DNA of 64,000 nucleotides from Lumnitzera littorea. Lineage: Eukaryota > Streptophyta > Magnoliopsida > Myrtales > Combretaceae. The notes under the pieces were generated by a model, which ran no database searches, was not told the origin of the DNA, and saw only the letters and a list, made by a program, of their open reading frames with translations. The DNA is taken from positions 69,328,678 through 69,392,677 of the forward strand of contig JAMXBB010000007.1 of assembly GCA_024138015.1 (NCBI GenBank). Direction: 5' to 3'. The position numbers and the translations under genes are program-made. Positions 11,441-24,389 of the stretch are shown in pieces (the first letter of the stretch is position 1; each line of letters opens with the position of its first letter).

Positions 11441-14400
11441 TGTAAACCCCACAAATTTAACCTCCTAGGCATAGTGTCAAACTTGAGTATCGTAAATATT
11501 TCCTTAAGTCAACAAAACCACATAAAATGAAAACCGATTAAGATTTTAAATTTGAAACTTAAAACAAACATGAAAGATCCTATTATACTATTTGACAACC
11601 CTAATCACACACGAAAACCCCAATCCTTACATGCACGTACTTTTAAAAATGTGAACTTAATATAAATCGTAAATATCAAATCATAAAATTTTTAAACTCT
11701 ATAAGTTATTTTAATGCTTGAAAAGCCATAAATCAATAAAATTATCATTAATTTTGCAAAATCATATAAAATTGATAATGAATGAATTAGAGATAATTTC
11801 AAATAATAATAAATAACAAAACTAAGCTACTTAAAAGAACAAATTAATAAATTTACAAAATTAATTTTTCTTGTGTACGTAAGTAGCCTCATAATATACA
11901 TTTATATATATATGTTATATAATAAAGTAACAATCCTAAATAATTAAACCAATTGAACCTTAAGCTCCTAAGTGTAAGTCAATTACTCTTGAATTAGTGA
12001 AAAACCCTAAAACGTACTTAAACTTACTAGAACCCTAAACCTTAGGATAATTAAAGACTTATGACCCTAAATAAATAATTAAAAATATAATTTGAACAAA
12101 TTTTATTTAACTCTAGAAATTTTCGAAATTTCATGAGAAGTAAATTATAATTTACAAATTGATTTAATAACGAAACTCTAAAAGAATTACATATAAGACA
12201 ATCCCCTTATTTTCACCTATAAGTTATGTTACATATGGATAAGTAAGCCAACTAATCACATTAAATAACTTATTAATTAAGAGTTAGAATCAACTATCAC
12301 CTCATAACTTATCAAAAGTTAGTTATAAGACTATATCCTTATCATACCATAACTTATACTACATAAAGACAAGTTATCACATTATTTTATTAATTCAATT
12401 TTCAAACAAGTGACAAGACAACACAATGCCTAAAGAGGACACCCTATGGCCAGTTGGAAAGAGAGCTTAAGGGAGGTCATGCCTTGTCAACTTTCCATCA
12501 CTCAATTGTCTTACACATCTACTATTCACCCTTTAGTACTTACATCATCTAATCTTGTCAAAAGTTGGCATTTGTGCATGCTAAAAGACAACCAATTGAA
12601 ACTTCTTGAATACACTTCATTCCCTATCAAAACCTACCACATTCTCTCACTTTTCACTTTCATTTTCGCTTCCTTTTCTCTCACTTTAAATACAAACCAA
12701 AAGAAGAAGTCCAACCCGACAAAATCAAACATTGCCGCCACCTTTTTCTCCCCTACTTACGGCTCAAAACTTAATTTTATTACCCTCTATTTGTCAACTT
12801 CAAAAGCTACTTTTAGGAAATTTAGAATATCCTCAAAACCCCACTCTAAAGAACAAGACTCAAGTTTCCAAAAGAGCTTCCAAGAAGAGGAAGGAAAAAC
12901 AAAGAGCATAAGAGAATACTTAGCACACAACCACCTTGTTTATGTTTTAAGACAAGCAAGTTGTTTCCTTGTTTAAGTGACCTAGTATGCTATGATAGGA
13001 GACTATATTCTCATAAAGATATTCATGATCATAAGATGATAAAATAACTAGACCACCTTAAGAAGTAAGCTTATGAAGCCCTTGCATGAAAGTTGAAGTA
13101 TGAGCATGATAAGATGATGTTATGTAAGGATACATGTTTAAAACTTAGAATGGAAGATTTTAAGTTGAGAAAATTATGAAATGTGTACATGAAAGAGGGG
13201 ACATTATGCTGGACATGAAGTATATGTGGGTCATTTGGAAGTTAATCTCACTTCTAGTAAGTTAAACATGCTCAAAACTAGCTTTAGGTAAAGGAAAATT
13301 CATTACTTGAAACCTTTTTTAGAAAACCAACTTTGTAAGATATGAACTATGGCATAAAAGTTATGATAAGCATGAGATTTATTATTTTCATGTAGAGTAT
13401 AAGCTAAATAATCATCTCATGGAAGAGAAGTTAAGTCAAGATTGAAATATAAGTAGCATAGGTTCATGATCTAACCCTTAAACTTAAGAAAATGATAAAA
13501 CAAGCTGAAAAATCAAATGAATGCCCCTTGGATTCACCACAGCCAGATCTGGAACCATAATAAAAGCCACTTAAAAATATGATAAAACTTAGCAAACAAA
13601 GTGAAAAGACCAACCAAGACAAGTATGATGACTGTATAAAGCCTAAAACTCAAAAACGAGCCTCAAACTCCAAGATGAGCCTACATTTATTTTCTAACCA
13701 GCAACTTAACCTACCTATAGAAATTGTTTTGAAACCTTTAAGAAGCCCACATAACACCCCCTTAACCCCAACAAAGTAACTATCCTCGACTTGGATCAAA
13801 AACAAGTCTGTTTAACAACTTAAGCCCACGTAAAAGCCCAAGAAGTTGTTATTAGCCCTAAGAGTGTAAATCAAAGTTGAAAATCTAACCTTAAGGGATA
13901 TTTTAAGCTTAGAATAAAATCCTAAGCCTAAACCCAAAAGATTTCCTAAGATATCAAAAAGCCTAATAATTAAACAAAACCTAAAAGTACACCAAATCAT
14001 GAAGATTGCTACTGTTCTAACCTATAGATAGTTTACGTGCCTCATCTCGAAAATCTAACCTCACCACGTTAAAGTACCTCAAAAATGATGAAGATTCACT
14101 ATAAAATCATAAAAATCGAATTTAAAATGAGAAAGTTATACGTTATTAAACTTTTAAATAAAACCAGCTAAAATACGAAACCTAATTAAAAGTATAACTT
14201 AAAGGGTTATAGCTTAGTTTTGTAAGTTCTATTTCAAATCCTTATAGTATCATTTTTGCAATATCTAAGTGATCTAACTTTTGGAGATGACTTACCCTCG
14301 AATTACTACAACTAATCCGTATGACTGAGTGAGTGATTCCTAATGACTCTATACTTGATTTTGCTTGTAGAGTAAATGCACTTAAACTTATATAAGGAAC

Positions 14401-15613
14401 TTGGATGCTTATGAGATATGGGAAATGTATGTATAATATTATAATTGAATGCTATGACTTATTAATCAGATAATAATGGGAATTGTTTATGATGATATCT
14501 ATGTATAGTTGTGTGGAATGAAATTATCCAATCCCCATGAAAACTAGATTAAGTACTTTTTGATTAAGAAATTCAATGAATCGTACATTGCTCATAATCG
14601 CATCATACTATACCGACTGCCACCTTACGCAAAAAATGGAAAGGGACTCACAGAAGGATTAGGCATTAGGCATTAGCTACGCCATCATTATATTATTAAG
14701 TCTCTATCCTGAGCTAACGAACTTACTAGGCACTAGGGGATGCTGACCGTTAGCAAAGAGCCATGTCTTGTGGCTTCTACTTAGGGTGTATCATTGTGGA
14801 TTACGGAGGCCACCACACCACTAAACTTGGAAATTTTGGTTTCAAGTACAAGATGTAAAAAGAGACAAAGTACTTTCCGTATAAAAGTGGTATATGTTGT
14901 ATATATATATATGACTCTGTTTATACTTGAGCACAATAGTGCAATTGGTATAAAAACCTAGGTGCTAAGACCCAGTTATGGTTTGTGTCAGTTAATCATC
15001 TCCAACTCCGATTACAGGTGGTGTAATTCTGAGCTGCATGTAGTTCCTAAGTTGCTGCATGTATTGATTAGCATTCTGATTATTCATGCATTCATATGTT
15101 TGTGCATTAAATAAAATTGTTATGTGGTATTGATGAGGGGATTATCTCATTAAGCATAAACTTACATCTCAATAGTTCTTTTCCCTGTAGGTTGATCGAT
15201 AGTTAGGACAAAGATAGGAATCAAGTGTGGAGTACTACTGTTGAATAAGTATGATAAAAAGTTTGTGTAGTTAATTTGGAATACTCCAGGAAAGAACTAA
15301 TATCTCAATTAAGTTTAGTATCTTTAGTAAGTTTAGAATTTTTTGGAATTTTCTATCTTATTTCACTATTTTGGTAGAAGATACCGATTCTCTATAGTTC
15401 TGAGGAACTATGAAATATCAGATATCCATAGTTATGTATATTATACCCTGAGTATATTATACCATGAGTTAATGAATTAAAATCTAAAACCCTAACGATT
15501 AACTATTTAAAGTTTTGCAATCTCTGACTTACAAGATGGTTTTTTTATCATAGACCTACATGTGATATGGAAATTTTAAGCAATACTACTAGGCCCCCTA
15601 TTGGGTCCTTACA
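11441..15613 (+). mobile_element. Long LTR-like unit C (solo LTR, 4,173 bp) with perfect TSD
   Basis: It starts TGTAAACCCC and ends GGGTCCTTACA, with TG..CA termini. The flanking pentamers are identical: TGATC at 11,436-11,440 and TGATC at 15,614-15,618. A 5-bp duplication with TG..CA ends is the mark of integrase-mediated LTR insertion. No gag or pol is present, so a solo LTR left by recombination between two LTRs is the simplest reading. The distal block has CTCATTAAG, then a pyrimidine tract and CCCTGTAG (15,146-15,192). The 176-codon ORF at 12,446-12,976 has no recognisable domain and is probably fortuitous. Start, end and distal block resemble unit D. Confidence 0.85.
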
Positions 15614-16233
15614 TGATCTATGTAGTAATAGATGGATCTATAGTAATTACATATTTATATAAGGATCGATGGACAGTACACAAACAATGAGAATTAGTGA
15701 TATGAAGAAAATACCTAAAGATATTTGGTGGGAAAAATTAAACATAACATATAGACTTACTTTACCCATGAGTTGGGTAGAATACCATAAAATGTGCTAT
15801 ATGGTGATAGCATATAAGCTCGGGAAGAATTTAAATGTAATATTAGGAATAAACCAAGAGACCTACGATAGAATTATATACTGACAGAATCATTTATGCA
15901 AATACAAGATAAATAAATCTCCAAAATCAAGAAATCAAAATGTAAAGTATGTAAAAGTATAATAAGGAAATAGTCTTAAGTTGAAATAATTGATAAGAAC
16001 GCTAATAGACCTACAAAAGAATAATACAATGGAAGGGCAACTTATTCAGATACTTTATAAATAGATTCAAAGACTACAAGATCAAGACGTGGTTGTTCTA
16101 GAGATTAAGTTAATGATACATCTTTAATTCTGATTAATGATATAAGAATAAATATTGAAGTATTTAGAAGTGAAGTAGGTAAGGTAGATAATTGAAGTCT
16201 TGAGGACAAAACTTTTCTGAAAAGGGATAGAAA
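15614..16233. other. Spacer between units C and A, with a 71-codon ORF
   Basis: After the TGATC duplication comes a plus-strand ORF at 15,669-15,884 beginning MDSTQTMRISDMKKIPKDIW. It resembles nothing I recognise. No primer-binding site follows unit C, which argues against C being the 5' LTR of a full element. The rest is AT-rich. Confidence 0.4.
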
Positions 16234-19200
16234 TGTGAGCCCTGTCATTTTACGTAGTTAATCTGAGCTAATAATTTAAGACATACGCAAAAGTAAGCTA
16301 ATGAGGACAATATTTCACAAGTAAGTCCTAAGAGTTAGATGAAGATACTCTATGGGTCCGAATGATAAAAACATAATAAAATAATAATAATAATAATAAT
16401 ATAACTAAAAATAGTCAATTTTATTAAATTGTATTATATTGTAATTTATCCGTCGTAAACACGTAAATTAGAAAACGGAAATTAACCAAACTTTAGAGAT
16501 AAATATTTTGGGTACTAAAATTATAAGATGACATAAAATATTATATAAAAATAGCATGTGTACCCTAAGTGTAATTATTATATATAATTATATGCTCAAA
16601 AATGCCAAAAATACCCTAAAATAAGAATAATTAGGTATAAGATAATAGGAAAAATCATTTTAAAAAAAAAAGACTTTACAACCAACATGTGGCAACAGGT
16701 TGGACGTGGCTTAGAAGTAGGGGACACTTGTTAAATTAATCTAAATTGCCTTATAGACACTTATGCATGCTTTAGGAGTAGATATTTAAGTAAAAGAGAA
16801 AGAGAAAATCCTCATTTTTACATCTCCAACCTACAAATTGTCACCAAACCTTCTCTTCATGTTCATAAAGATGCAAAGAATTCTAAAAAATTATTAGAAG
16901 AGAAGGAGTAGCAAGAGAAAAATTTAGAGAAAATTTTTAAGGAAAATTGCACAAACTGAGATATTCACGAGTACAATGGTACGAATAGCACCTGGGCATG
17001 AACCACTACCACCACTTAACAAAGGTAGCAGCAGCTAGAGGTGCTAATAAGGAGATGGTATCTAGTGGTGGCCAAACGGTGGTTTTCTGGTGAGTTAAGA
17101 TTTTGATTCTATTTATTAAATTTTGTAAAAATAATAAATTAATTTCAAAAATTATGAAAAAAAATTATTTTGAAGTATTTTTTCATGTACTTTTGAGAAA
17201 AAATATCATATTGTGAAAATTTTAAGTGGATTTATGACCTTTTTAAGAAATCACACGAAATAAATTAATTTTCAAACTTGTTTTAAACAACCCCATTATT
17301 GTTGTTTCAAAACCAAAATTTTCCTAAAATTTATTCATGTTGCATATTTTGATCCTATGAAAAGATTTCGACCAAAAATATTTTTTTATAATTTTTAGTA
17401 ATTTTTTAGCTTTTAAATTTGGTGAAAAATCCTATTTTTGAGAGCTTTTGTGCAATTAGCTTTAAGAAAATTAAGCTGTACCAATTCTAGAGTTCATATG
17501 AGCTATGTTCTATTGTAGGAAATGATCTAGAGTTGGCTAAATTAAATGGGATTTGAGATATACATAAATCACTGGTTATAGTATACATGTGTTAAAGTAC
17601 AGATAGAAGGATTTGGAAGTTTATGGTGATATGGTAATTATAGGTATGTTGAACCTATTGTATGATCATGTTTTATCATGCTTGTAAATTGGAATAGAAT
17701 GTTCAGGTAGGTCACCGAGAGTAAACGTATAAATTGATTATATTCAACGAGTTCTTCAGACAGTTGAATTGATAGAAAGGGGACTTGATTCTTAATTCTG
17801 ATACTTGATCAGAGAGATAAATGTCAAAGGATTATAATTATAACCTTATTAGGACCTTGTTTGAGAAGCTATTAGGAAAATAAAAATGGTTGAAATGACT
17901 TCAGAATCATGCTCAGAAGGCTAGTGGAGGAAGGGATTTAACTCTAAATATTTTGGAGCCTTATTTAAGAAGTTATTTGGTGAAAGAAGTGAGATCATAT
18001 GGATATCAAGGACTTAACTCGAGGGGTGATATAGAAGGCTTAGATGAAATCACTTCAGATACATCTTCAAAGGGTTGGTCTGTAAAGAGGAGACGTAATC
18101 TTTAGTCCAAAAAGTTAATCAGAAAGTTATACGAGAAGAGGGACTTAACTATACCCCTATCAAAGATTTGTTTAGGAAGTCTTTAGTACTAGAAATGTAG
18201 CTAGAAAGGCTTTGGGGACTTGATCTAAGGATTGGTTGGTGCACAAACTTAGTGGAAATGACTTCAGAATCTTATTTAGAGGGTAAATTGAAGTAAAGGT
18301 ATAATTGGGATAATCTCAAAGACTTAATCAAAAAGTTCTAAGATCAAAACTTAATATCAAAAGGTTTTGAGATCAAAACTTGGTATCAAAACCAATACAA
18401 AATTTAAATTATTAAAATGAACTCATTTACTTGATATTTAATAATACTAAAGTAATTACATTACATATTTAAGGAAAACTAAAGCGAACGAGACCCATAT
18501 GCATATATATAGAGCATCACATGACCAGGTAAGTGGGATTAGCGTATCATCGTACTTTGTAGTATTCTTTAATGATACTTGGAGACCTTAATATATGTCT
18601 TGGTTGTGATTGTCAAATAATTGCTTATACGTATGCAATGTATGTGCATGAATAATGTTTTGCTATTTAGAGTACTAGATTTTATGTATTGGTTACTTTG
18701 TGATATTGCTAGATTGAACTGTTTGAAATTACTTAATTACCCTAAAAGCAATCTAACATAAACTCAACTTAACTACTAACCGAACTTGCATCATAACCCA
18801 CTAGAAAGAAAACGATTAGGTTTCTTAAGTCGAACACCAACTCATGGATGAAGATAGCAGAAATGGTCATTTTCTCATCCTTAGTCAAATTAAGTGACAG
18901 GAGAGGAAGTCACGGCAAGGTTGGGGATCATGATTCAAAGGTAGTCTCAGGTGGAGATGTTTCTCCATTACACAAGTCCCGGTTTGATTTCAATCCGTGA
19001 AGTGTGCAGCATCAAACTCTTCAAAACCGGATTAGAGCAGATGTAATTTCTCTAATCTCATGATGATTGGAACGTCATGCAATGTCATTTGTTTAAACAT
19101 ACATTGCATCTAATTAACCTCACTTAAAAACCTTAGTTTCTTCATGTCAGATATGTGATATTATCCTTACCCTACTTACTAAGTAAGTTATTGTTCATTC

Positions 19201-19685
19201 CCTTATAATTGTTTTGTACATATTCCCATAAATATACCGATACTACTTCAAGTTCTAAAAGAACAGAAAACGGGGTTGGGAAGTGTAATTCAAAACCAAT
19301 TGGCTAGATTCATATTTTATTTATTGACTTTACTAACTCCAAAGAAAACAATAGGATTTGTTTAGGTAATCCTCTAGTTTTTAATTATTGTTACTGATAC
19401 TGTGTTTTGTAAACCTATGCACTTTTATAAATCCTTATTATACCATTTTCTAAAGTTATTTATAAAATTTGTTTTCTTATGAAGATAATTCTCTTTCAAA
19501 AGTTATTTTAGAAAATAGAACCATAAGTTGATGCTAAACAGAGGTTGAATTGAATGACTCAAAATAGTAGAGTGATAAAGGCTTGGTGTAAATTATACCT
19601 ATATTAGCTACTCAAGTAGCTAACTTCTAACTTAGGTTGGTTTACACGGTAAGGCTGCTATAACTCCCTAGTTTAGGGCATGACA
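16234..19685 (+). mobile_element. Long LTR-like unit A (3,452 bp), no TSD
   Basis: It starts TGTGAGCCC and ends GGGCATGACA. A CCACTACCACCACTT leader at about 17,000 and a GTGAGT donor-like site at 17,090-17,095 match unit B. The distal half matches B closely: the AAGTGACAGGAGAGGA block near 18,893, the hairpin GATTAGAG...CTCTAATC near 19,030, CTTACTAAG near 19,172, and the terminal GGTTTACACGG block. The flanks AGAAA and GTTGC do not match, so this copy may have arisen by unequal recombination or have a misplaced left edge. No coding domain is visible. Confidence 0.65.
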
Positions 19686-19774
19686 GTTGCTAGATTAAAG
19701 TAATTATTATTTCAATTTTTTTAACATCTCGAACTGTTAAAACAGATTGTTGACATCAACCAAAACGTAAAGAT

Positions 19775-20150
19775 AAGGAATCACAAATAGATGAAAATGA
19801 AAATTACTTTGATATTACCTTGATTTCAATTCCAATACCACAAGGTAAAGTGCTAGAAATTATGGAATAATGCATCAAAAATACTAGAGATAAATATGTA
19901 TTACAACAAGTACTACCATTTTTTTTTATGCTACCTACATCAATTAAATATAAGTAAACATAGAGGCCAAGATTCATAAATAGTAAAAATAAAACTACTT
20001 TGATATTAAATTGATTTCAATGCACAAGCCTTAAAATAAAGCACTTGAAATTATGGAATATTGCATGGATAGATACTAAAAGTTAGTTGTATATTACAAG
20101 CAATATTACCATTTCTTTTTGTAACACTACTTGTATCAATTAGATGTAAG
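19775..20150. repeat. Tandem duplication, period about 191 bp
   Basis: Copies at about 19,775-19,955 and 19,969-20,150 share CTTTGATATTA, GATTTCAAT, AATTATGGAATA and the T-rich tail followed by a CTAC box and TCAATTA. Divergence between copies is moderate. No coding content is seen. Confidence 0.75.
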
Positions 20151-20404
20151 TATTTGGTATCCCCAACTTCCACCAATGTTCTCTACTAAGGGATTTGCTT
20201 CCCTTCGCTTACTTGCTCAAATGTTCTCATAAGTTATGTCCTTGAATGGTAGGGAAGTTCAAGCATGTGATTAAAGTAGAGTAGATTAGGAAGTTAGAGA
20301 AAGTTCATGGAAGACAAGGACAATGGGTAGTAAGAATGATTGTGTGATTATTTTCCATGCATTTTACCATAAGTTTACAAGCACCTTATAGCATTGTAAT
20401 TGAA

Positions 20405-20885
20405 ATCAATGTATCACCAAAACAATCTCTATCTCCTTCTTTCTCTAATCATTGACCCCTAAATTATACTATAAGTTAATCACCTCTATAAACATCTCAA
20501 GATTTTAAATAAAGCAATATAAGTATCATACCACTTAAAATGATGTTGATGTTTATTACAAACACCTATCAATGTTAAAATCATTAAACCAAAATGGAAC
20601 GTAAAGGATGGTGCATGACAGACTTGATTCAAAGTTGGAATCAATGTATCATCAAAACAATCCCTATCTCCTTATTTCTCTAATCATTGACCCCTACATT
20701 GTACTCTAAGTCAATCACCTCTATAAGGATCTCAAGATTTAAAAAAAAAAAAACAATATAAATAGTACCATACCACTTAAAACGATGTTGATGTTTATTA
20801 CAAACACCTTTTGACATCAAAATCATCGAACCAAAATGGAACATAAAGGATGGTGTGTGATGAACTTAATTCAAAGCTAGAATTT
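20405..20885. repeat. Tandem duplication, period about 235 bp
   Basis: Copies at 20,405-20,639 and 20,640-20,885 share AATCAATGTATCA, TCATTGACCCCTA, GATGTTGATGTTTATTAC and CAAAATGGAAC, with few differences. It is adjacent to the 191-bp duplication, so the 1.1-kb block was probably built by repeated local duplication. The function is unknown. Confidence 0.8.
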
Positions 20886-22442
20886 AGTAGTTTAGAGCTT
20901 ATATGTACAAAAGCTAAAATAAAAGATATGGACATAATTATTATTGAATATGACTCATTAATAACAAGTGCAATTAGTTAATATCTAAATGTGTAGTAAC
21001 CTGTATAGCACTATTCTTTGAACAAAATCAATAGTTGGCACAATTACCTCTATCCATTACCAATTTAAAAATCTTATCTTACTTCAAGCATTGTATATGG
21101 AATCAAACAGAACTACAAAATGTAGTTCTCAGTTCCATTCATGATTTTGTTTGTTGAAAGTGTAAATAAATCATAGTTTGGTTCAACCCCTCAAATGGAA
21201 CTAAACTACTTAAACTCTAACTAAACCATTCCATTTTTTTTTTTTTTTGTTAAGAAGGAGGAGAAGTAAGGGGCATTCCTCCTCTTTATTTTAGGTTGAC
21301 TATAATGTTTTAATATTTGAAATAGAGTTAGAAGTATAGATAAAGTTAGATACTCAAAGTTGAGTGGCGAGCTTAGAAATTGGATGGGATATAAGATCAT
21401 TTTTCATCAATTGTCTGAACTTTACTATTTTATTTTTAACTTAAAATTTTATTTTATAATGTTTTTTATGACAATTAAAATTATTATGATTTTGAATTTT
21501 ATAATAAATTATCAATATTATGTGCTGTATGTAGGTATCACCATTAGGCAACAAAGAGCAGCCAAGTAAGTATTTTTGTTCTTTAATTTTTTTCTCCTCA
21601 CACTTGCTTATTACATAATGTGGTTGTGGATGATCAAGAAAGGAATTTGCGTGATAAGCTTAAGTAGCAAGTTAAGCTTATTTAAGGAAATGATTATCCA
21701 TAATTGTTTTGTCTTTTTATATGCACATATGCAATTATAGTGTACTTATTAGATATTTTTACTCAAAACATTGCCTTGAACTGTACAAGTGAAAACTATA
21801 GTAATAGATGTAAATTGTGTACAATAAAATGTGATCAAAATACTTAAGTGCTTTAAGAGTAGATCCAATCGATCTGAACTAAATTGAACCAAAATGTATT
21901 TCAAACAATTCCATTTTAAATCCCTAACCATTATAAGCGGCTCAATTTACTAGGGGTCCATTGAAAAAAACAAATCATGAATAACCCTACATACATGGAA
22001 AATTGAATTTGAAACAATATCAAGGGAATTTGATAATAATAAACTTAAAATAAATTTAAATTTCTTAACAAGCCGCTTTATTAAAACTTATTCATGAGCA
22101 ATAAATAAGTAGACTAGGAGTTTATCTATCTTAGCAACACCCTTCATTAAGGGTATAACACATAAAATAAATAAAATCATATGTTCTTGAATGAAGGATT
22201 GTATAATTTTACTTATCTTATATACGTCACACCATTAATAGAAAGTGTTGTTAGAAGTAAGTAAACGGATAGTCCATCTTTTTTTTTTTTTCCTTACCCG
22301 CCCCTTAATAGATCTTTTTGGGTGATCAATTTGCGTCTACACTGTAAAGGTTGCCTTCTTAGGCTAAATTTGTTGTAGTGCCTAAAAGTGTTGAGTTATA
22401 TTAGACTGCGAAATATGAATCGGAAAATCGCCACAAAAGCTT
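20886..22442. other. AT-rich intergenic DNA, nothing recognised
   Basis: It contains T-runs near 21,235 and 22,280 and short frames below 70 codons. No transposon ends, RNA gene or conserved protein was recognised. Confidence 0.5.
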
Positions 22443-22911
22443 TCACCGAAAGAAGAAAAAGAAAGGTACAAAATCTGCCAAGTATGTCATCTTGATTTTA
22501 ACACCAAATTCATTACAAATATTTTTCAATAAAAAATAAACAAATAATTCAGCATCACTTTTTCGTAACCTTTTATGATTATTTTTATAGCTGAAATCGT
22601 TTTCATAACTCAAATTGCGCTCCATTCCTTTTCAATTTCATATAAAGTAAATCCACCTTGACACTTCTCTCGTAGCAAGTTTTCCGCATTTGAAAGTAAA
22701 ATAAATTTACCATGCCTGCTACAGCTGGTTTTTTATATTCTTCTAATTCGTTCGGATGCGATGTACAAGGAGTAATAATTTGCAGAGCAATTTTTTCTTT
22801 CGAAAAGGATTTAAACCCACTTGTTCTTCTCTTACCTTTATCATCACATAATATTTTAAAATTTTCAACACATATTTTACCAAGAATAAGTAGAGATATA
22901 AACGAGTTCAA
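22443..22911 (-). pseudogene. Unidentified minus-strand ORF pair (possible gene fragment)
   Basis: Two minus-strand frames overlap in a way that suggests one broken reading frame: 22,603-22,911 (102 codons, ending KLKRNGAQFEL) and 22,443-22,625 (starting MERNLSYENDFSYKNN). The pattern VNLFYF...LYMKLKRNGAQFEL faintly recalls a nucleoredoxin/thioredoxin-like domain (GLYFS...FYEKLK..G..FEI), but the WCxxC active site is not visible. This is a guess from a short pattern. It may equally be a chance ORF. Confidence 0.2.
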
Positions 22912-23270
22912 CTACTCAAGTTCGACTCCATATTTACTCGAATTTAATTCGAGAGTTAGATTCAAGAAAAATTGAATCGAACTCCAACTCAAACTCCTCG
23001 AGTAATTAATTGAGTCGAGCTCCAATTTCATAATACTTAACTTAACTAGTTCGTAAACCTAATCAAATTCGAGTTCAATATAAATATCAATCAAGTTTAA
23101 ATTACTTAAATACTAATATTATTATATTTAAGAAAATAAAATGTATTTTCAATTAAATTAAACTTAATCAAGCTAAATTGAAGCTTGTTTAGTACTAAAA
23201 TTCTAAACTCAAACCAAGTTTGAATTGAACTCAAACTCAATACTATATCATTTCAACTCAACTCATTTAC
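22900..23270. repeat. Degenerate TCGA/CTCGA-rich repeat
   Basis: Short permuted words such as ACTCAAGTTCGAC, ACTCGAATTTAATTCGAG and CTCGAGTAATTAATTGAG recur through this stretch on both strands, giving many small inverted repeats. It looks like simple-sequence-derived repetitive DNA rather than coding sequence. Confidence 0.45.
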
Positions 23271-23350
23271 AGCTTTACAAATCAATATTGCCAACCACCC
23301 TTATCCCTAAAGCTCTACAAATCAGCATTGCCAATCGTCCTTATCCCTAA
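23271..23350. repeat. 40-bp direct tandem repeat, two units
   Basis: Units at 23,271-23,310 and 23,311-23,350 both run from AGCT(T/C)TACAAATCA to TTATCCCTAA and differ at about five positions. Confidence 0.88.
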
Positions 23351-23670
23351 AGAAAGGCTCGATATATCTATTAGAATATAGATACTTATATACTATTAAT
23401 CTACCTGACATATAAATACCATTAAAACCTTTCTCATAAGACCTGAATGGTGACATTGTCCGCCATACGGTGGTTGCCGCCTACTTATACTAACAAATGA
23501 GTACTCGTACATAGGATCTAAGGCTCAATGAGTTCAGTCCTCCATCACTCTCAATTTGCCGCTCAACAAAATAAAGAAAACCCAATTCTTGAGGACGTAT
23601 TCCTCATGCATTGTAACATCTTCTATCCTTCATTGATAACAATTTTCTTAATACCCCAAAAGGGCAACGC

Positions 23671-23907
23671 TCAAGTGAGATTAATAACAAACAACATCAA
23701 ATTTACATCAACAAATGAAGGAATCATTTTATCATTAATATGTACTTGTAGCGTGTCAGATGGATAGTCAATCAACAGGAGAGGCTGAGAGCTGCTCCCA
23801 CCAACAATTATTGCACGGATATGATTCCTCAAAGAAGACCAAGACGGATGGATGATACTGCACATAATCTCACCGGTCATCTTTGAATCCACATTCAACC
23901 AAGACAT
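23671..23907 (-). other. Uncertain 78-codon ORF downstream of the CCCH gene
   Basis: The minus-strand frame starts MSWLNVDSKMTGEIMCSIIH and has fairly ordinary composition, unlike the low-complexity frames around it. It overlaps a plus-strand 79-codon frame (23,528-23,767). No family was recognised, and no splice context could be defended. It may be the remnant of a neighbouring gene or part of a long 3' region. Confidence 0.2.
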
Positions 23908-24156
23908 TTCTGGGTACGCTGTCTTTCCATCTGAGTGTGATTCTAAGCATGACAGAATTCACAAATCAAACTTGCAAAACGAACCTCGTAGAAATGGGGG
24001 TGTACCTTTTCTACCCCTTTACTGCAGTACGATTGCATGTTCTCAAAAACTCGGATGCACTTCAATTGTCTTCCGGTATCCAAATTGCCTAACAAGACAA
24101 ATAATCAAACATCAATTATAAAGACGGCCGTTATTGGTACATGTCCAAATCACATA

Positions 24157-24162
24157 TTTATT
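24157..24162 (-). terminator. Candidate poly(A) signal of the CCCH gene
   Basis: The minus strand reads AATAAA here, about 230 bp beyond the stop codon at 24,392-24,390. This is a plausible distance for a plant 3' UTR. Plant poly(A) signals are loose, so this is only a candidate. Confidence 0.35.
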
Positions 24163-24389
24163 TGCCATTTATTGGAATTAGACTATTCGGATATAGCTTC
24201 AAGCAATATAAAAGCATACAGTTACTGAGCCACTGCTTTACAGGCACAGAACAAAAATGCCTCGAGCCGTAGGAATAGATATCTTTACACTGTTGAATCC
24301 ATGTGTTAACTCTGGTTGGAACCTTCGCTCACAACATGAACTAAACCAGAAAAGCCACACTATTTATCAGAATTCTAAATTTGAATTTT

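Noticed and set aside
12446..12976. 176-codon ORF inside unit C, the longest frame outside the gene
   Set aside because: No domain or compositional sign of a protein. It sits where other units carry their non-coding leader, and D has no matching open frame.
15614..15884. Unit C as the 5' LTR of a full element with gag at 15,669
   Set aside because: No PBS follows the unit, the TGATC duplication lies directly at its end, and the ORF does not resemble gag.
16229..19690. Target-site duplication for unit A
   Set aside because: AGAAA and GTTGC do not match; I could not find another left edge that gives a match.
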